From the NCBI GenBank assembly GCA_018064545.1, contig JAGHUY010000068.1:1-7561 (forward strand): a stretch of 7,561 nucleotides of DNA, given 5' to 3'. Shown here piece by piece: positions 1 through 6,833 of this stretch (the stretch's first letter is position 1; each line of letters starts with the position of its first letter). Position numbers and translations under genes: made by a program. The notes under the pieces were generated by a model. That model did not search any database. It was given only the letters and a program-made list of their open reading frames with translations, and was not told the origin of the DNA. This stretch comes from Candidatus Apopatosoma intestinale (GTDB lineage: Bacteria; Bacillota; Clostridia; Oscillospirales; CAG-272).

Positions 1-1
1 C

Positions 2-961
2 AGTTATCTGCGCGGGAAAGAGAGCGTGGTTTTCCCCGATCCGAAAAAAGATTTTATCCGGTATCTCTCGGTCACATACTCCCTGCCGGAATGGATGTGC
101 CTTCATTTCTCGGACGCCTACGGCAAAGCACGTGCCGAACAGATCGCGGAGCAGTCGCTTTCCCATCCGACGATGACGCTTTGCACAAACACCCTGCGCA
201 CCACGCGGGAAGCCCTGACAGCCTCCCTGTCGGAAGCCGGTATCGCCTGTGAAAACAGCCGTTCTCCCTACGGCATCGCCTTGAAAAACCACGTTCCGAT
301 GGAAAAACTGGCGCCGTTTGACGGTCTGTTTTTCGTGCAGGACGAGGCGTCCCAGCTCGCGGTGGAAGCCATCGGCGCAAAGCCCGGCGAAACCGTGCTG
401 GACTGCTGTGCCTGCCCCGGCGGCAAGAGTTTCGGCATCGCCCTCGGAATGGGAAACGTCGGACGGGTTCTGTCCTACGATCTACACGAAAACAAGTTAT
501 CCTTGATTCGCCGCACCGCAGAAAAACTGGGAATCTCCATTCTGGAAATCGGTGTACAGAACGCCGCGGAATTTAACGAAACCATCCCAACCGTAGACCG
601 GCTGCTCTGCGACGTCCCCTGTTCAGGGCTCGGCGTCATTGCCAAAAAACCGGATATCCGGTATAAACAGAAAGAAGACATTCAGAGATTGCCGGCTCTC
701 CAACTGGCCATTCTCGAAAACGCTTCCCGCTACGTGCGTGACGGCGGGGAGATCGTCTACTCCACCTGCACGCTGAATCCGGCCGAAAATACGGAAACGG
801 TGACGGCGTTTCTCTCCCGACATCCGGAGTATGAACTCTGCCCGTTTACGGCCGGGGCTCTCCACTCCGACGGGATGACCGAACTCTTTCCCACCGCCCG
901 GAACGACGGATTCTTTATCGCCAAATTACGAAAGAAAGAACAGAATGGAACGAACAACTGA
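2..961 (+). CDS. rsmB: 16S rRNA (cytosine-C5-)-methyltransferase RsmB, 5'-truncated by window edge
   Basis: RsmB methylates C967 of 16S rRNA (E. coli numbering) at carbon 5 using S-adenosylmethionine. About 319 residues are visible; the family is usually 430-450, so the missing part is the N-terminal NusB-like RNA-binding domain. The reading frame is open from base 2, so the GTG at 26 is not the true start. Counting the codon at 2-4 as residue 1, QDEASQ is at about 113-118 and the SAM-binding loop VLDCCACPGGKS at 132-143. The motif IV cysteine lies in DVPCSG (204-209), and the catalytic cysteine is in YSTCTLNPAEN at about residue 256. The C-terminus has the usual NDGFFIAKL ending. The two-cysteine NOL1/NOP2/Sun signature is therefore complete. 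The SAM loop reads CCACPGG instead of the commoner xCAAPGG, a mild variation. It overlaps rlmN by 17 bp, as expected for co-translated operon genes. Its promoter lies outside the window. Confidence 0.95.
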   Translation, partial: SYLRGKESVVFPDPKKDFIRYLSVTYSLPEWMCLHFSDAYGKARAEQIAEQSLSHPTMTLCTNTLRTTREALTASLSEAGIACENSRSPYGIALKNHVPMEKLAPFDGLFFVQDEASQLAVEAIGAKPGETVLDCCACPGGKSFGIALGMGNVGRVLSYDLHENKLSLIRRTAEKLGISILEIGVQNAAEFNETIPTVDRLLCDVPCSGLGVIAKKPDIRYKQKEDIQRLPALQLAILENASRYVRDGGEIVYSTCTLNPAENTETVTAFLSRHPEYELCPFTAGALHSDGMTELFPTARNDGFFIAKLRKKEQNGTNN

Positions 962-1982
962 CCTCGCAAGCCTTTCGCTTGCCGAACTGACTGACACGAT
1001 CGTCTCCCTCGGGGAGCCGAAGTACCGCGCGAAACAGCTTTTTGACTGGATCCTAAAAGGCCGCGGCTTTTCGGAGATGCCCAATCTGCCGAAAGCTCTG
1101 ATCGCCAAACTCGAAGAAGCCGGTGCCTACGTCGCCGGGCTACGCATGGTGCGAAAACTGGTCTCCTCCGACGGAACGGTGAAATACCTCTTCGAGACCG
1201 ACGACGGGGAAAAGATCGAAAGCGTCCTGATGCAATACGAACACGGTTACACCGTGTGCATTTCCACCGAAGCCGGGTGCGCCATGGGCTGTCGGTTCTG
1301 CGCTTCCACGCTGAACGGACTGTCTCGCCGCCTCGCCCCGTCCGAGATGCTGTTGCAGGTGATCCGCGCCGGAAACGACGCCGGGGTACGGATCGGCGGC
1401 ATCGTGCTGATGGGGATCGGAGAACCCTTAGATAACTACGATAACGTTCTGAAATTTCTCCGGCTGGTCGGGGCTCCGGAGGGGCTCAATATCGGCTACC
1501 GGCACATCTCCCTTTCGACCTGCGGACTGGTGGACAAGATCGACAGACTGGCAGACGAAGACCTGCCAATCACCCTTTCCATCTCCCTCCACGCGGCCGA
1601 CGACGAGACGCGAAGCGCACTCATGCCGGTCAACAAAAAATGGGGGATCGCCGAACTGCTGTCGGCCTGCTCCCGGTATTTTGAAAAGACCGGTCGGCGG
1701 ATCTCGTTTGAATACACCCTCGTCGCCGGGAAAAACGACGGCAAGACACAGGCGGAAAAACTGGCAAACGTCCTGCACACCTATTGCCAGAATATGCCTC
1801 TGCACGTCAATCTCATCCCGGTCAATCCCGTGACGGAACGCGGTCTTCTGCCCAGTAACCGAGAAGCGGTCGCCGCCTTTGCCTCGATGCTGGAACACCG
1901 CCACATCACGGCCACCGTCCGTCGGAAACTCGGGGCGGATATCGACGCTTCCTGCGGGCAGCTTCGCGCGGGAAAGAAATAA
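945..1982 (+). CDS. rlmN: 23S rRNA/tRNA adenine-C2 methyltransferase RlmN (radical SAM)
   Basis: RlmN methylates carbon 2 of A2503 in 23S rRNA, and of A37 in some tRNAs, by a radical SAM ping-pong mechanism. The protein is 345 aa, the normal family length. The CX3CX2C cluster that binds the 4Fe-4S centre is C112, C116 and C119 (EAGCAMGCRFC). C105, seven residues before the cluster, matches the conserved E. coli C118. C337 in DIDASCGQL is the methyl-carrying cysteine (E. coli C355). GIGEPLDN (157-164) is the SAM-contacting GEP motif. All residues needed for activity are present. The ATG at 945 lies inside the end of rsmB, preceded by a weak purine-rich stretch (GAAAGAAAG), suggesting translational coupling. 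RlmN is distinguished from its paralogue Cfr only by overall likeness and by this genomic context, which is the normal Firmicutes rlmN position. Confidence 0.97.
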   Translation: MERTTDLASLSLAELTDTIVSLGEPKYRAKQLFDWILKGRGFSEMPNLPKALIAKLEEAGAYVAGLRMVRKLVSSDGTVKYLFETDDGEKIESVLMQYEHGYTVCISTEAGCAMGCRFCASTLNGLSRRLAPSEMLLQVIRAGNDAGVRIGGIVLMGIGEPLDNYDNVLKFLRLVGAPEGLNIGYRHISLSTCGLVDKIDRLADEDLPITLSISLHAADDETRSALMPVNKKWGIAELLSACSRYFEKTGRRISFEYTLVAGKNDGKTQAEKLANVLHTYCQNMPLHVNLIPVNPVTERGLLPSNREAVAAFASMLEHRHITATVRRKLGADIDASCGQLRAGKK

Positions 1983-2002
1983 GAAAGAAAATCCGAGTAC
2001 AT

Positions 2003-2009
2003 AGAAAGG
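2003..2009 (+). promoter_or_regulatory. Ribosome binding site deciding the phosphatase start
   Basis: AGAAAGG lies here in the 40-bp gap after rlmN. It is 13 nt from the ATG at 2023 but only 1 nt from an in-frame TTG at 2011, which is too close to be used. An in-frame TAG at 2002-2004 rules out any earlier start. The spacing to 2023 is long, so initiation may be modest or coupled to rlmN translation. Confidence 0.5.
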
Positions 2010-2022
2010 TTTGGCTAACTTT

Positions 2023-2802
2023 ATGATATTTCACGGAAACAGTGATATCGGACGCCGCCGGCAGATCAATCAGGACTGCTTCGTCTGTATGCCCATCTGG
2101 GGCGGAGAAGCGGTGCTTTTGGTCGTTTGTGACGGCATGGGCGGACACAAAGCGGGCGAGATCGCCAGTCAGAAAGCCATCGCCGCTTTTTGTGACCGCA
2201 TCGTGGGGAACCCCTGTTTTGAAGAAAATCCGCAGAGAGAACGGGACGCGGTCATGCGGCAGATGGTCATTGCGGCCAACGAGGCCAACCGGTTGGTCTA
2301 TAAACTCTCTCATGAGCACGAGGAACTCGCCGGCATGGGGACCACGCTTGTCGCGTCCATCGTCTATAACAATATCATGTATACCGTCAACGTGGGGGAC
2401 AGCCGCGCGTATATCGTCACCAAGCGCGAGGCCATGCAGATCACGCAGGATCACTCTTTTGTCCAGTATCTGATCAAAGAGCACAAACTGACCCCCGAAG
2501 AAGCCAAATATTATCCGCAGAAAAACGTGATCACCCGTGCCATCGGCATAGGCGAAAAAGTTGACGTGGACTTTTTCAGTGCCAATCTGGTGAACTGGGG
2601 CACCGGGTATCTTCTCCTTTGCAGCGACGGTCTTTCCAACTACATGGAATCGGGCGACATGATCCGGATTCTTTGCAACAAGGATGCCGCCGATCGGGCC
2701 GCTCCCAAAGAAGAGGTGATCCGAAAAACGGATCAGCTCATTGCGCTGGCCAACGATCGCGGCGGCGCGGACAACATTACCGCCGTCATTGCCAAGTTCT
2801 GA
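2023..2802 (+). CDS. prpC: PP2C-family Ser/Thr protein phosphatase (Stp/PrpC type)
   Basis: This is a metal-dependent (Mn/Mg) PPM/PP2C phosphatase that removes phosphate from Ser/Thr residues, including those on the partner kinase and its substrates. It is predicted cytosolic, with no signal or membrane segment. The protein is 259 aa, close to the roughly 250 aa of bacterial Stp/PrpC. Metal-binding motifs appear in order: D18 in RQINQD, D37 in CDGMGGH, D202 in LLCSDGLSNYM and D250 in GGADNITAV. GMGTT (104-108), VGDSRAY (125-130), TQDHS (141-145) and the ITRAIG segment (170-175) are also present. ATG at 2023 is preferred over the in-frame TTG at 2011 (263 aa). It puts the SD-IG motif at residues 7-10, as in B. 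subtilis PrpC, and has a usable ribosome binding site. The kinase follows 25 bp downstream, the usual phosphatase-kinase pairing. Confidence 0.95.
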   Translation: MIFHGNSDIGRRRQINQDCFVCMPIWGGEAVLLVVCDGMGGHKAGEIASQKAIAAFCDRIVGNPCFEENPQRERDAVMRQMVIAANEANRLVYKLSHEHEELAGMGTTLVASIVYNNIMYTVNVGDSRAYIVTKREAMQITQDHSFVQYLIKEHKLTPEEAKYYPQKNVITRAIGIGEKVDVDFFSANLVNWGTGYLLLCSDGLSNYMESGDMIRILCNKDAADRAAPKEEVIRKTDQLIALANDRGGADNITAVIAKF

Positions 2803-2810
2803 GTGAAAAA

Positions 2811-2820
2811 GAGGAGAGGA
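2811..2820 (+). promoter_or_regulatory. Strong ribosome binding site of the kinase gene
   Basis: GAGGAGAGGA lies in the 25-bp gap between the phosphatase stop and the kinase ATG at 2828, with 7 nt between them. It is the best Shine-Dalgarno match in the operon and fixes the kinase start unambiguously. Confidence 0.75.
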
Positions 2821-2827
2821 TAGCAAA

Positions 2828-4102
2828 ATGAAAACAGATGCATTCAATAAATATATCGGACAGGTCTTTGACAGACGGTATCAGATCATCCGCACGATCG
2901 GGATCGGCGGTATGGCCGTCGTGTTCGAGGCGATCGATCTGCAAACCGGAAATCACGTGGCCATCAAAATGCTGAAAGACACGATCGAAAACGATCGGCA
3001 GGCCATTTTGCGTTTTATCAACGAATCCCGGGCCATTTCCATGCTCCACCATCAGAATATCGTGAAAATCATTGACGTTTCCGTCGATGGCCCTCACAAA
3101 TTCATCGTCATGGAGTATATCGAAGGCATCACCCTCCGGGAATACATGAACCATAAAAAGGTCGTGGATTGGAGAGAGGCCGTCGAATTTGCGGAAGGAA
3201 TTTTGCAGGCACTGGCTCACGCGCACAGCAAGAGCATTGTCCACAGGGACATCAAACCGCAGAACATCATGCTGGTAGAGGGCGGTTACGTCAAAGTGAC
3301 CGACTTCGGCATTGCCAAGATTCCGAAAGCCGAAACGCTGACCATGGTGGATAAAGCCATCGGCACCGTCTATTATATCAGCCCGGAGCAAGCCCTCGGA
3401 AAAAAGATCGACAACCGCAGTGACCTCTATTCTCTCGGTGTGCTGATGTATGAAATGGTGACGGGACAACTACCGTTCAATTCCGAGATCGCCATGGCGG
3501 TTTTATATTCTCATATGCACGACATCCCCGCCTCTCCGAAAGAACTCAATCCCTCGATCCCGAGAGGACTGGAACAGATCATCCTCTGTCTGATGGAGAA
3601 AAATCCCGAAAAGCGTTATTCCAGCGCCTCTCAGGTCATCCGGCATCTGGAACTGCTCAAAGCCGATCCGACGACCGTTTTCGTACAGACGCGGCCTCCC
3701 AGAACGCCCACGGCCGAGCATGACATCAACGGAACCAGAACCCGCCAGGAGCTCTATGCGACCGACCGGATCAACGCGGCCGTCATTTCTCAGGCAAAGC
3801 CTCAGCCCGCCACGCGTCCGATGGAGCCCCCGCTCGCCGTTCGCTCTCCCGCCCATACCCCCGTCAGACCGGCGCAGTCGTCCGCTCCGCATACCACCAC
3901 GACCACCCGTCGCGCGCGCGGTAAAAGAGAGAACGCCTCGTTTGCCGTTGTCATCGTCATCTTCATTCTGTTTTTGGCGCTGGCTCTCGTCGGGCTCGGT
4001 TTTCTGTTCGGCATGGCGATTTCGGGAGGGGCTTCTCTGAAAACGATCGGAACCGTTCTTCCTCCCGAGACCTTATCGAAACTGCCGGAGTTCCTCATAT
4101 GA
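2828..4102 (+). CDS. prkC: Membrane-anchored Hanks-type Ser/Thr protein kinase (PrkC/StkP family) lacking PASTA repeats
   Basis: This eukaryotic-like kinase phosphorylates Ser/Thr residues on proteins of growth, cell envelope and translation. The 424-aa protein has a complete kinase domain at about 14-278. It shows a glycine-rich loop (IGIGGMAVV, 24-32), catalytic K47 (VAIK), E66 of helix C, HRD with D141, K143 and N146, DFG at 159-161, an activation loop with T170, T172 and T180, and SPEQ at 185-188. A Pro/Thr-rich linker (about 281-360) includes a run of five threonines (356-360) and a basic stop-transfer patch RRARGKR. One transmembrane helix follows at about 372-397. Only about 27 residues remain outside the membrane. 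Typical Firmicutes homologues have 570-660 aa with three or four extracellular PASTA repeats that sense peptidoglycan or muropeptides; these are absent. The stop overlaps the rsgA start, so this end looks native. Family and partner assignment are secure; the ligand, if any, is unknown. Confidence 0.95.
   Translation: MKTDAFNKYIGQVFDRRYQIIRTIGIGGMAVVFEAIDLQTGNHVAIKMLKDTIENDRQAILRFINESRAISMLHHQNIVKIIDVSVDGPHKFIVMEYIEGITLREYMNHKKVVDWREAVEFAEGILQALAHAHSKSIVHRDIKPQNIMLVEGGYVKVTDFGIAKIPKAETLTMVDKAIGTVYYISPEQALGKKIDNRSDLYSLGVLMYEMVTGQLPFNSEIAMAVLYSHMHDIPASPKELNPSIPRGLEQIILCLMEKNPEKRYSSASQVIRHLELLKADPTTVFVQTRPPRTPTAEHDINGTRTRQELYATDRINAAVISQAKPQPATRPMEPPLAVRSPAHTPVRPAQSSAPHTTTTTRRARGKRENASFAVVIVIFILFLALALVGLGFLFGMAISGGASLKTIGTVLPPETLSKLPEFLI
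4087..4090 (+). promoter_or_regulatory. rsgA ribosome binding site inside the kinase gene
   Basis: GGAG lies 8 nt before the rsgA ATG at 4099, within the last codons of the kinase gene. The stop and start codons overlap as ATGA (4099-4102), pointing to translational coupling of kinase and RsgA. Confidence 0.5.
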
Positions 4103-5034
4103 AAGATACCCTTTCCGGAACCGTTCTTTCCGGAGTGGGCGGTCTCTATGCCGTCCGCCTGCCGGACGGAACGTCCCTTCACTGCCGGGCACGCGGCGTT
4201 TTTCGCCATGAAAAAAGCACGGTCCTCGCGGGGGATCGCGTCTTGGTCGCCTATGAAGAGAACAAAAAAGAATCCGGCTACGTCATTGACCGGATTCTCC
4301 CCCGCAAAAACGAACTCCCCCGCCCTGCCGTCGCCAATCTGGACGTTCTGCTGATCGCGTTTGCCGTGACAAAGCCCGAGCCCGACCTGCTTCTGATCGA
4401 CAAATTGACGATTACGGCGCTCTCCCGCGGCATTCGCCCGGTCATTCTGATCACCAAAGCCGATCTGGACCCGGAAAAAGCGCAAGATTATGCGTCCGTC
4501 TATCGGAAAGCCGGATTTTCCGTTCTGCTCTCCTCCCGGGACAGCGAGGATGGCGTGATCGGCCTCCGTTCTCTGATCGAAGCCGGAGAAGACGGGCTGA
4601 CGTATGCCTTTGCCGGAGCATCCGGCGTCGGAAAATCCACGTTTCTCAACCGGATTTTCCCGTCTCTCGAACAGGCCACCGGCGCCATCAGCGAAAAAGT
4701 GGCTCGCGGAAAGCATACGACACGCGCCGTTCGTCTGTTTGAGACCGCCGTCGGCGAAACGTCCTGTTATATAGCCGATACCCCGGGTTTTTCCATGCTC
4801 GATTTTGTCGCCTATACCGATTGTCCCTGCGAAGAACTGGCACCTCTTTTCCCGGAATTCCGTCCGTTCCTCGGCATCTGCCGTTGGGACGACTGTACGC
4901 ATACCAAAGAAGACGATTGCGCTGTCCGCGCGGCCTGCGCGGAGGGGCAGATCGCCGAAAGCCGGCACAAGAACTATCGGGTTCTCTATGAAGAACTCCG
5001 CGCTATGCCGGAATGGAAACGCAAGCAAAAATAA
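4099..5034 (+). CDS. rsgA: Small ribosomal subunit biogenesis GTPase RsgA (YloQ/CpgA/YjeQ)
   Basis: RsgA is a circularly permuted GTPase that binds the 30S subunit and checks late maturation of its decoding centre. The 311-aa protein has normal length. An N-terminal OB-fold (about 1-70) is followed by GTPase motifs in the permuted order G4-G1-G3: TKAD (119-122), the P-loop GASGVGKST (173-181), the RGKHTTR switch (203-209) and DTPGF (227-231). The C-terminal zinc finger is C261-X4-C266-X-H268-X5-C274, then a helical tail. TKAD in place of NKxD also occurs in Bacillus homologues, so it is not a defect. It overlaps the kinase gene by 4 bp. In B. subtilis the homologue CpgA is phosphorylated by PrkC and dephosphorylated by PrpC, which makes the three-gene cluster functionally coherent. 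In B. subtilis rpe and thiN follow; here the operon ends. Confidence 0.97.
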   Translation: MKDTLSGTVLSGVGGLYAVRLPDGTSLHCRARGVFRHEKSTVLAGDRVLVAYEENKKESGYVIDRILPRKNELPRPAVANLDVLLIAFAVTKPEPDLLLIDKLTITALSRGIRPVILITKADLDPEKAQDYASVYRKAGFSVLLSSRDSEDGVIGLRSLIEAGEDGLTYAFAGASGVGKSTFLNRIFPSLEQATGAISEKVARGKHTTRAVRLFETAVGETSCYIADTPGFSMLDFVAYTDCPCEELAPLFPEFRPFLGICRWDDCTHTKEDDCAVRAACAEGQIAESRHKNYRVLYEELRAMPEWKRKQK

Positions 5035-5064
5035 AACGCCTTCTGCAAATGCGGAAGGCGTTTT
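5033..5064. terminator. Bidirectional intrinsic terminator between rsgA and rny
   Basis: An 11-bp perfect inverted repeat, AAAACGCCTTC (5033-5043) and GAAGGCGTTTT (5054-5064), can extend by three more pairs (one G-U) to close an AAAT tetraloop. On the + strand the stem ends in TTTT and starts within the rsgA stop codon. On the - strand the hairpin is followed by TTTTATTTTT, a better U-tract, so it should also stop transcripts of rny. The convergent gene order fits a shared terminator. Confidence 0.85.
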
Positions 5065-5173
5065 GTCATATATAATTTTCGGGAATTCCGTTATCTTACT
5101 AACATAATTCTATATGAAAATCTATATTGACCCTTTTGAGCCGGGTAGGCTGGCCTGACAGGCGTAGTCGCTC
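5065..5173. other. Convergent intergenic spacer with a GC-rich rny-proximal segment
   Basis: This spacer is AT-rich from 5065 to about 5137. From 5138 to 5173 it becomes GC-rich and contains short inverted repeats: GAGC (5138-5141) with GCTC (5170-5173), AGCC (5139-5142) with GGCT (5148-5151), and GCCT (5153-5156) with AGGC (5160-5163). On the - strand this is the start of the rny 3' untranslated region. No U-tract follows, so it is not itself an intrinsic terminator. I see no ORF with a convincing start. Confidence 0.4.
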
Positions 5174-6715
5174 TTATTTTGCGTAATCCGTCGCGCGACT
5201 CTCGCGGATCACATTGACTTTGATCTGACCGGGATATTCCAATTCTTCTTCGATCTTCTTGACAATATCGCGGGCCACGACAACCATTTGTTCGTCGCCA
5301 ACCTGTTCGGGTTTGACCATAATGCGGATTTCTCGCCCCGCCTGTACCGCGTAAGATTTTTCTACGCCGGCAAAGGAATTGGCAATCTCTTCAAGCCGCT
5401 GTAAACGCTTGATGTAACTTTCCAGATCTTCGCGTCTGGCACCGGGTCTCGCCGCCGAAATGGCGTCGGCCGCCTGGACGATCACCGCAACAACGGTCTG
5501 CGGCTCCACGTCGCCGTGATGCGCTTCGATCGCATGAATAACGGCTTTGTTTTCTTTGTACTTTTTGGCAATTTCCACACCGAGTTGGATGTGAGAACCC
5601 TCGACCTCCTGCGTCAGTGCCTTGCCGATGTCGTGCAGAAGTCCGGCACGTCTCGCAAGCGTGCTGTCCACGCCGAGTTCATTGGCGATCATGCCGCACA
5701 GATGCGCGACCTCGATCGAATGCGTCAGCACGTTCTGACCGTAGCTGGTACGGAATTTAAGACGTCCGAGGAAACGGACAAGATCGGGATGAAGCCCGTT
5801 GACACCGACCTCAAAGGTGGCCTGTTCGCCGGCCTTTTTGATCACGGCTTCCACGTCGTGGCGAGCTTTATCGACCGTTTCTTCGATTCTCGACGGATGG
5901 ATGCGGCCGTCGGCGATCAACTTCTCGAGCGTGAGCCGGGCCACTTCGCGGCGGATCGGATCGAAGCAGGAGAGCGTGATGGCTTCCGGCGTATCGTCGA
6001 TGATCAGATCGACACCGGTAAGAGATTCGATCTTCTGAATGTTCCGGCCTTCGCGACCGATGATACGGCCTTTCATCTCGTCGCTCGGCAGAGGAACGAC
6101 CGAGACCGTCGCTTCCGAAACGGTATCGGAAGAAAGACGCTGAATGGCCAAAGAAATGATGTTTTTCGCCTTGGTATCTGCTTCTTCTTTTAACTGACTT
6201 TCAATTTGCGTAATGCGGATGGCGGCCTCGCGTTTGGCTTCGTCTTCGATCGAAGTGATCAGTTCCGCTTTGGCGGTCTCCGCGGTATAGCCGGAAATTT
6301 CTTCTAACTTGCGAAGCTGCGCTTCCTTGGCGGCGTTGATCTCTTCCATGGCCTTTTCGGCATCTTTGATCTTCTTGTCCAACGTCTCACTGCGGCGCTC
6401 GTAGTTTTCCAGCTTACGGTCGAGCGCCTCTTCCTTGGAGAGAGCACGGTTTTCAAGCCGGATGATCTCCTGTCTGCGCTCCTTGTTCTCGCGTTCGGCT
6501 TCGTTTTTGGATTTCAGGATTTCTTCCTTTGCCTCAACGATCATCTCTTTTCGTTTGGCTTCGCCGTCTTTTTTGGCTTCATCCACGATGCGTTTTGCTT
6601 CCGCTTCCGCCGATTTGATCTTGGCTTCCGCAACCGTCTTGCGGATCAGAATGCCCAGCAAAATACCGACTGCCAACGCCAGAACTCCGACAACAATATA
6701 CCAGATATACTGCAA
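5174..6715 (-). CDS. rny: Ribonuclease Y, membrane-anchored endoribonuclease
   Basis: RNase Y cleaves single-stranded mRNA endonucleolytically to initiate bulk decay and riboswitch turnover, acting at the inner face of the membrane. The 513-aa protein (B. subtilis has 520) shows the full architecture. An N-terminal transmembrane helix spans about 3-24, followed by a long charged coiled coil at about 28-190. The KH RNA-binding domain starts with [13 protein letters not shown] (215-227). The HD domain has H332 (THSIEVAHL), the HD pair H361-D362 (HDIGKA), H399-H400 (EAHHGD) and D417 ([14 protein letters not shown]). I place the start at the TTG at 6713-6715 because a near-perfect Shine-Dalgarno lies 6 nt upstream and the membrane helix begins at once, as in homologues. 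The frame stays open to an ATG at 6788-6790, which would add 25 cysteine-rich residues unlike the family and lies at the predicted transcription start. It is monocistronic within view and converges on rsgA. Confidence 0.96.
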   Translation of the reverse strand: MQYIWYIVVGVLALAVGILLGILIRKTVAEAKIKSAEAEAKRIVDEAKKDGEAKRKEMIVEAKEEILKSKNEAERENKERRQEIIRLENRALSKEEALDRKLENYERRSETLDKKIKDAEKAMEEINAAKEAQLRKLEEISGYTAETAKAELITSIEDEAKREAAIRITQIESQLKEEADTKAKNIISLAIQRLSSDTVSEATVSVVPLPSDEMKGRIIGREGRNIQKIESLTGVDLIIDDTPEAITLSCFDPIRREVARLTLEKLIADGRIHPSRIEETVDKARHDVEAVIKKAGEQATFEVGVNGLHPDLVRFLGRLKFRTSYGQNVLTHSIEVAHLCGMIANELGVDSTLARRAGLLHDIGKALTQEVEGSHIQLGVEIAKKYKENKAVIHAIEAHHGDVEPQTVVAVIVQAADAISAARPGARREDLESYIKRLQRLEEIANSFAGVEKSYAVQAGREIRIMVKPEQVGDEQMVVVARDIVKKIEEELEYPGQIKVNVIRESRATDYAK

Positions 6716-6721
6716 ATTGTA

Positions 6722-6730
6722 CACCTCCTT
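6722..6730 (-). promoter_or_regulatory. Near-perfect Shine-Dalgarno fixing the TTG start of rny
   Basis: Read on the - strand this is AAGGAGGTG, complementary to nine consecutive bases of the 16S rRNA 3' end. Six nt separate it from TTG at 6715-6713. It decides the rny start against upstream in-frame ATGs, none of which has a comparable site. The strong site probably compensates for the weak TTG codon. Confidence 0.85.
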
Positions 6731-6752
6731 ACATTTCATTTTGAAAGAACAC

Positions 6753-6788
6753 GTGTAGCAATGGATATACTGACCCATTGTTATACAC
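6753..6788 (-). promoter_or_regulatory. Stem-loop at the 5' end of the rny leader
   Basis: CAATGG (6759-6764) pairs with CCATTG (6775-6780) around a 10-nt loop. After a small internal loop, GTGTA (6753-6757) pairs with TACAC (6784-6788). The predicted transcription start is about 6785-6787, so the hairpin would sit at the very 5' end of the rny mRNA, with the outermost pair possibly excluded. It lies about 22 nt upstream of the Shine-Dalgarno. It could stabilise the 5' end or take part in autoregulation; neither role is shown by the sequence alone. Confidence 0.45.
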
Positions 6789-6792
6789 ATAT

Positions 6793-6821
6793 ATTATAAT
6801 ATAATCCTGAATCTCTGTCAA
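6793..6821 (-). promoter_or_regulatory. Consensus sigma-A promoter of rny
   Basis: On the - strand TTGACA (6821-6816) and TATAAT (6798-6793) are separated by exactly 17 bp. Both hexamers match the sigma-70/sigma-A consensus perfectly. The predicted start at about 6785-6787 gives a leader of about 70 nt. A T-tract further upstream (6834-6838) could serve as an UP-like element. This suggests strong constitutive transcription of rny. Confidence 0.85.
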
Positions 6822-6833
6822 GGCGAAAACCCC

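Noticed and set aside
26..28. GTG at 26 as the start of rsmB
   Set aside because: The frame is open to the window edge and the protein would lack its N-terminal domain. The true start is upstream of the window.
1983..2022. Separate promoter in the gap before the phosphatase gene
   Set aside because: The 40-bp gap shows no -35/-10 pair, and the gene is best explained as part of the upstream operon.
1906..2847. 313-codon open frame on the - strand opposite rlmN end and the phosphatase
   Set aside because: It is a mirror of the phosphatase frame, with no family signature and spanning three real gene boundaries.
4453..4464. TKAD in place of NKxD in the RsgA G4 motif as a sign of lost GTP specificity
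   Set aside because: The same substitution is found in Bacillus YloQ/CpgA, and all other GTPase motifs are intact.
3802..5028. 408-codon open frame on the - strand opposite the kinase end and rsgA
   Set aside because: It is antisense to RsgA, whose P-loop, DTPGF and zinc finger are all intact on the + strand. The - frame has no recognisable domain and follows the codon-position bias of the real gene.
5516..6193. 225-codon + strand frame inside rny
   Set aside because: It lies opposite the KH and HD domains of RNase Y and shows only low-complexity Arg/Asp/Phe-rich sequence.
6749..6756. 8-bp palindrome ACACGTGT in the rny leader as a protein binding site
   Set aside because: It is short and overlaps the larger hairpin arm, with no second copy in the window.
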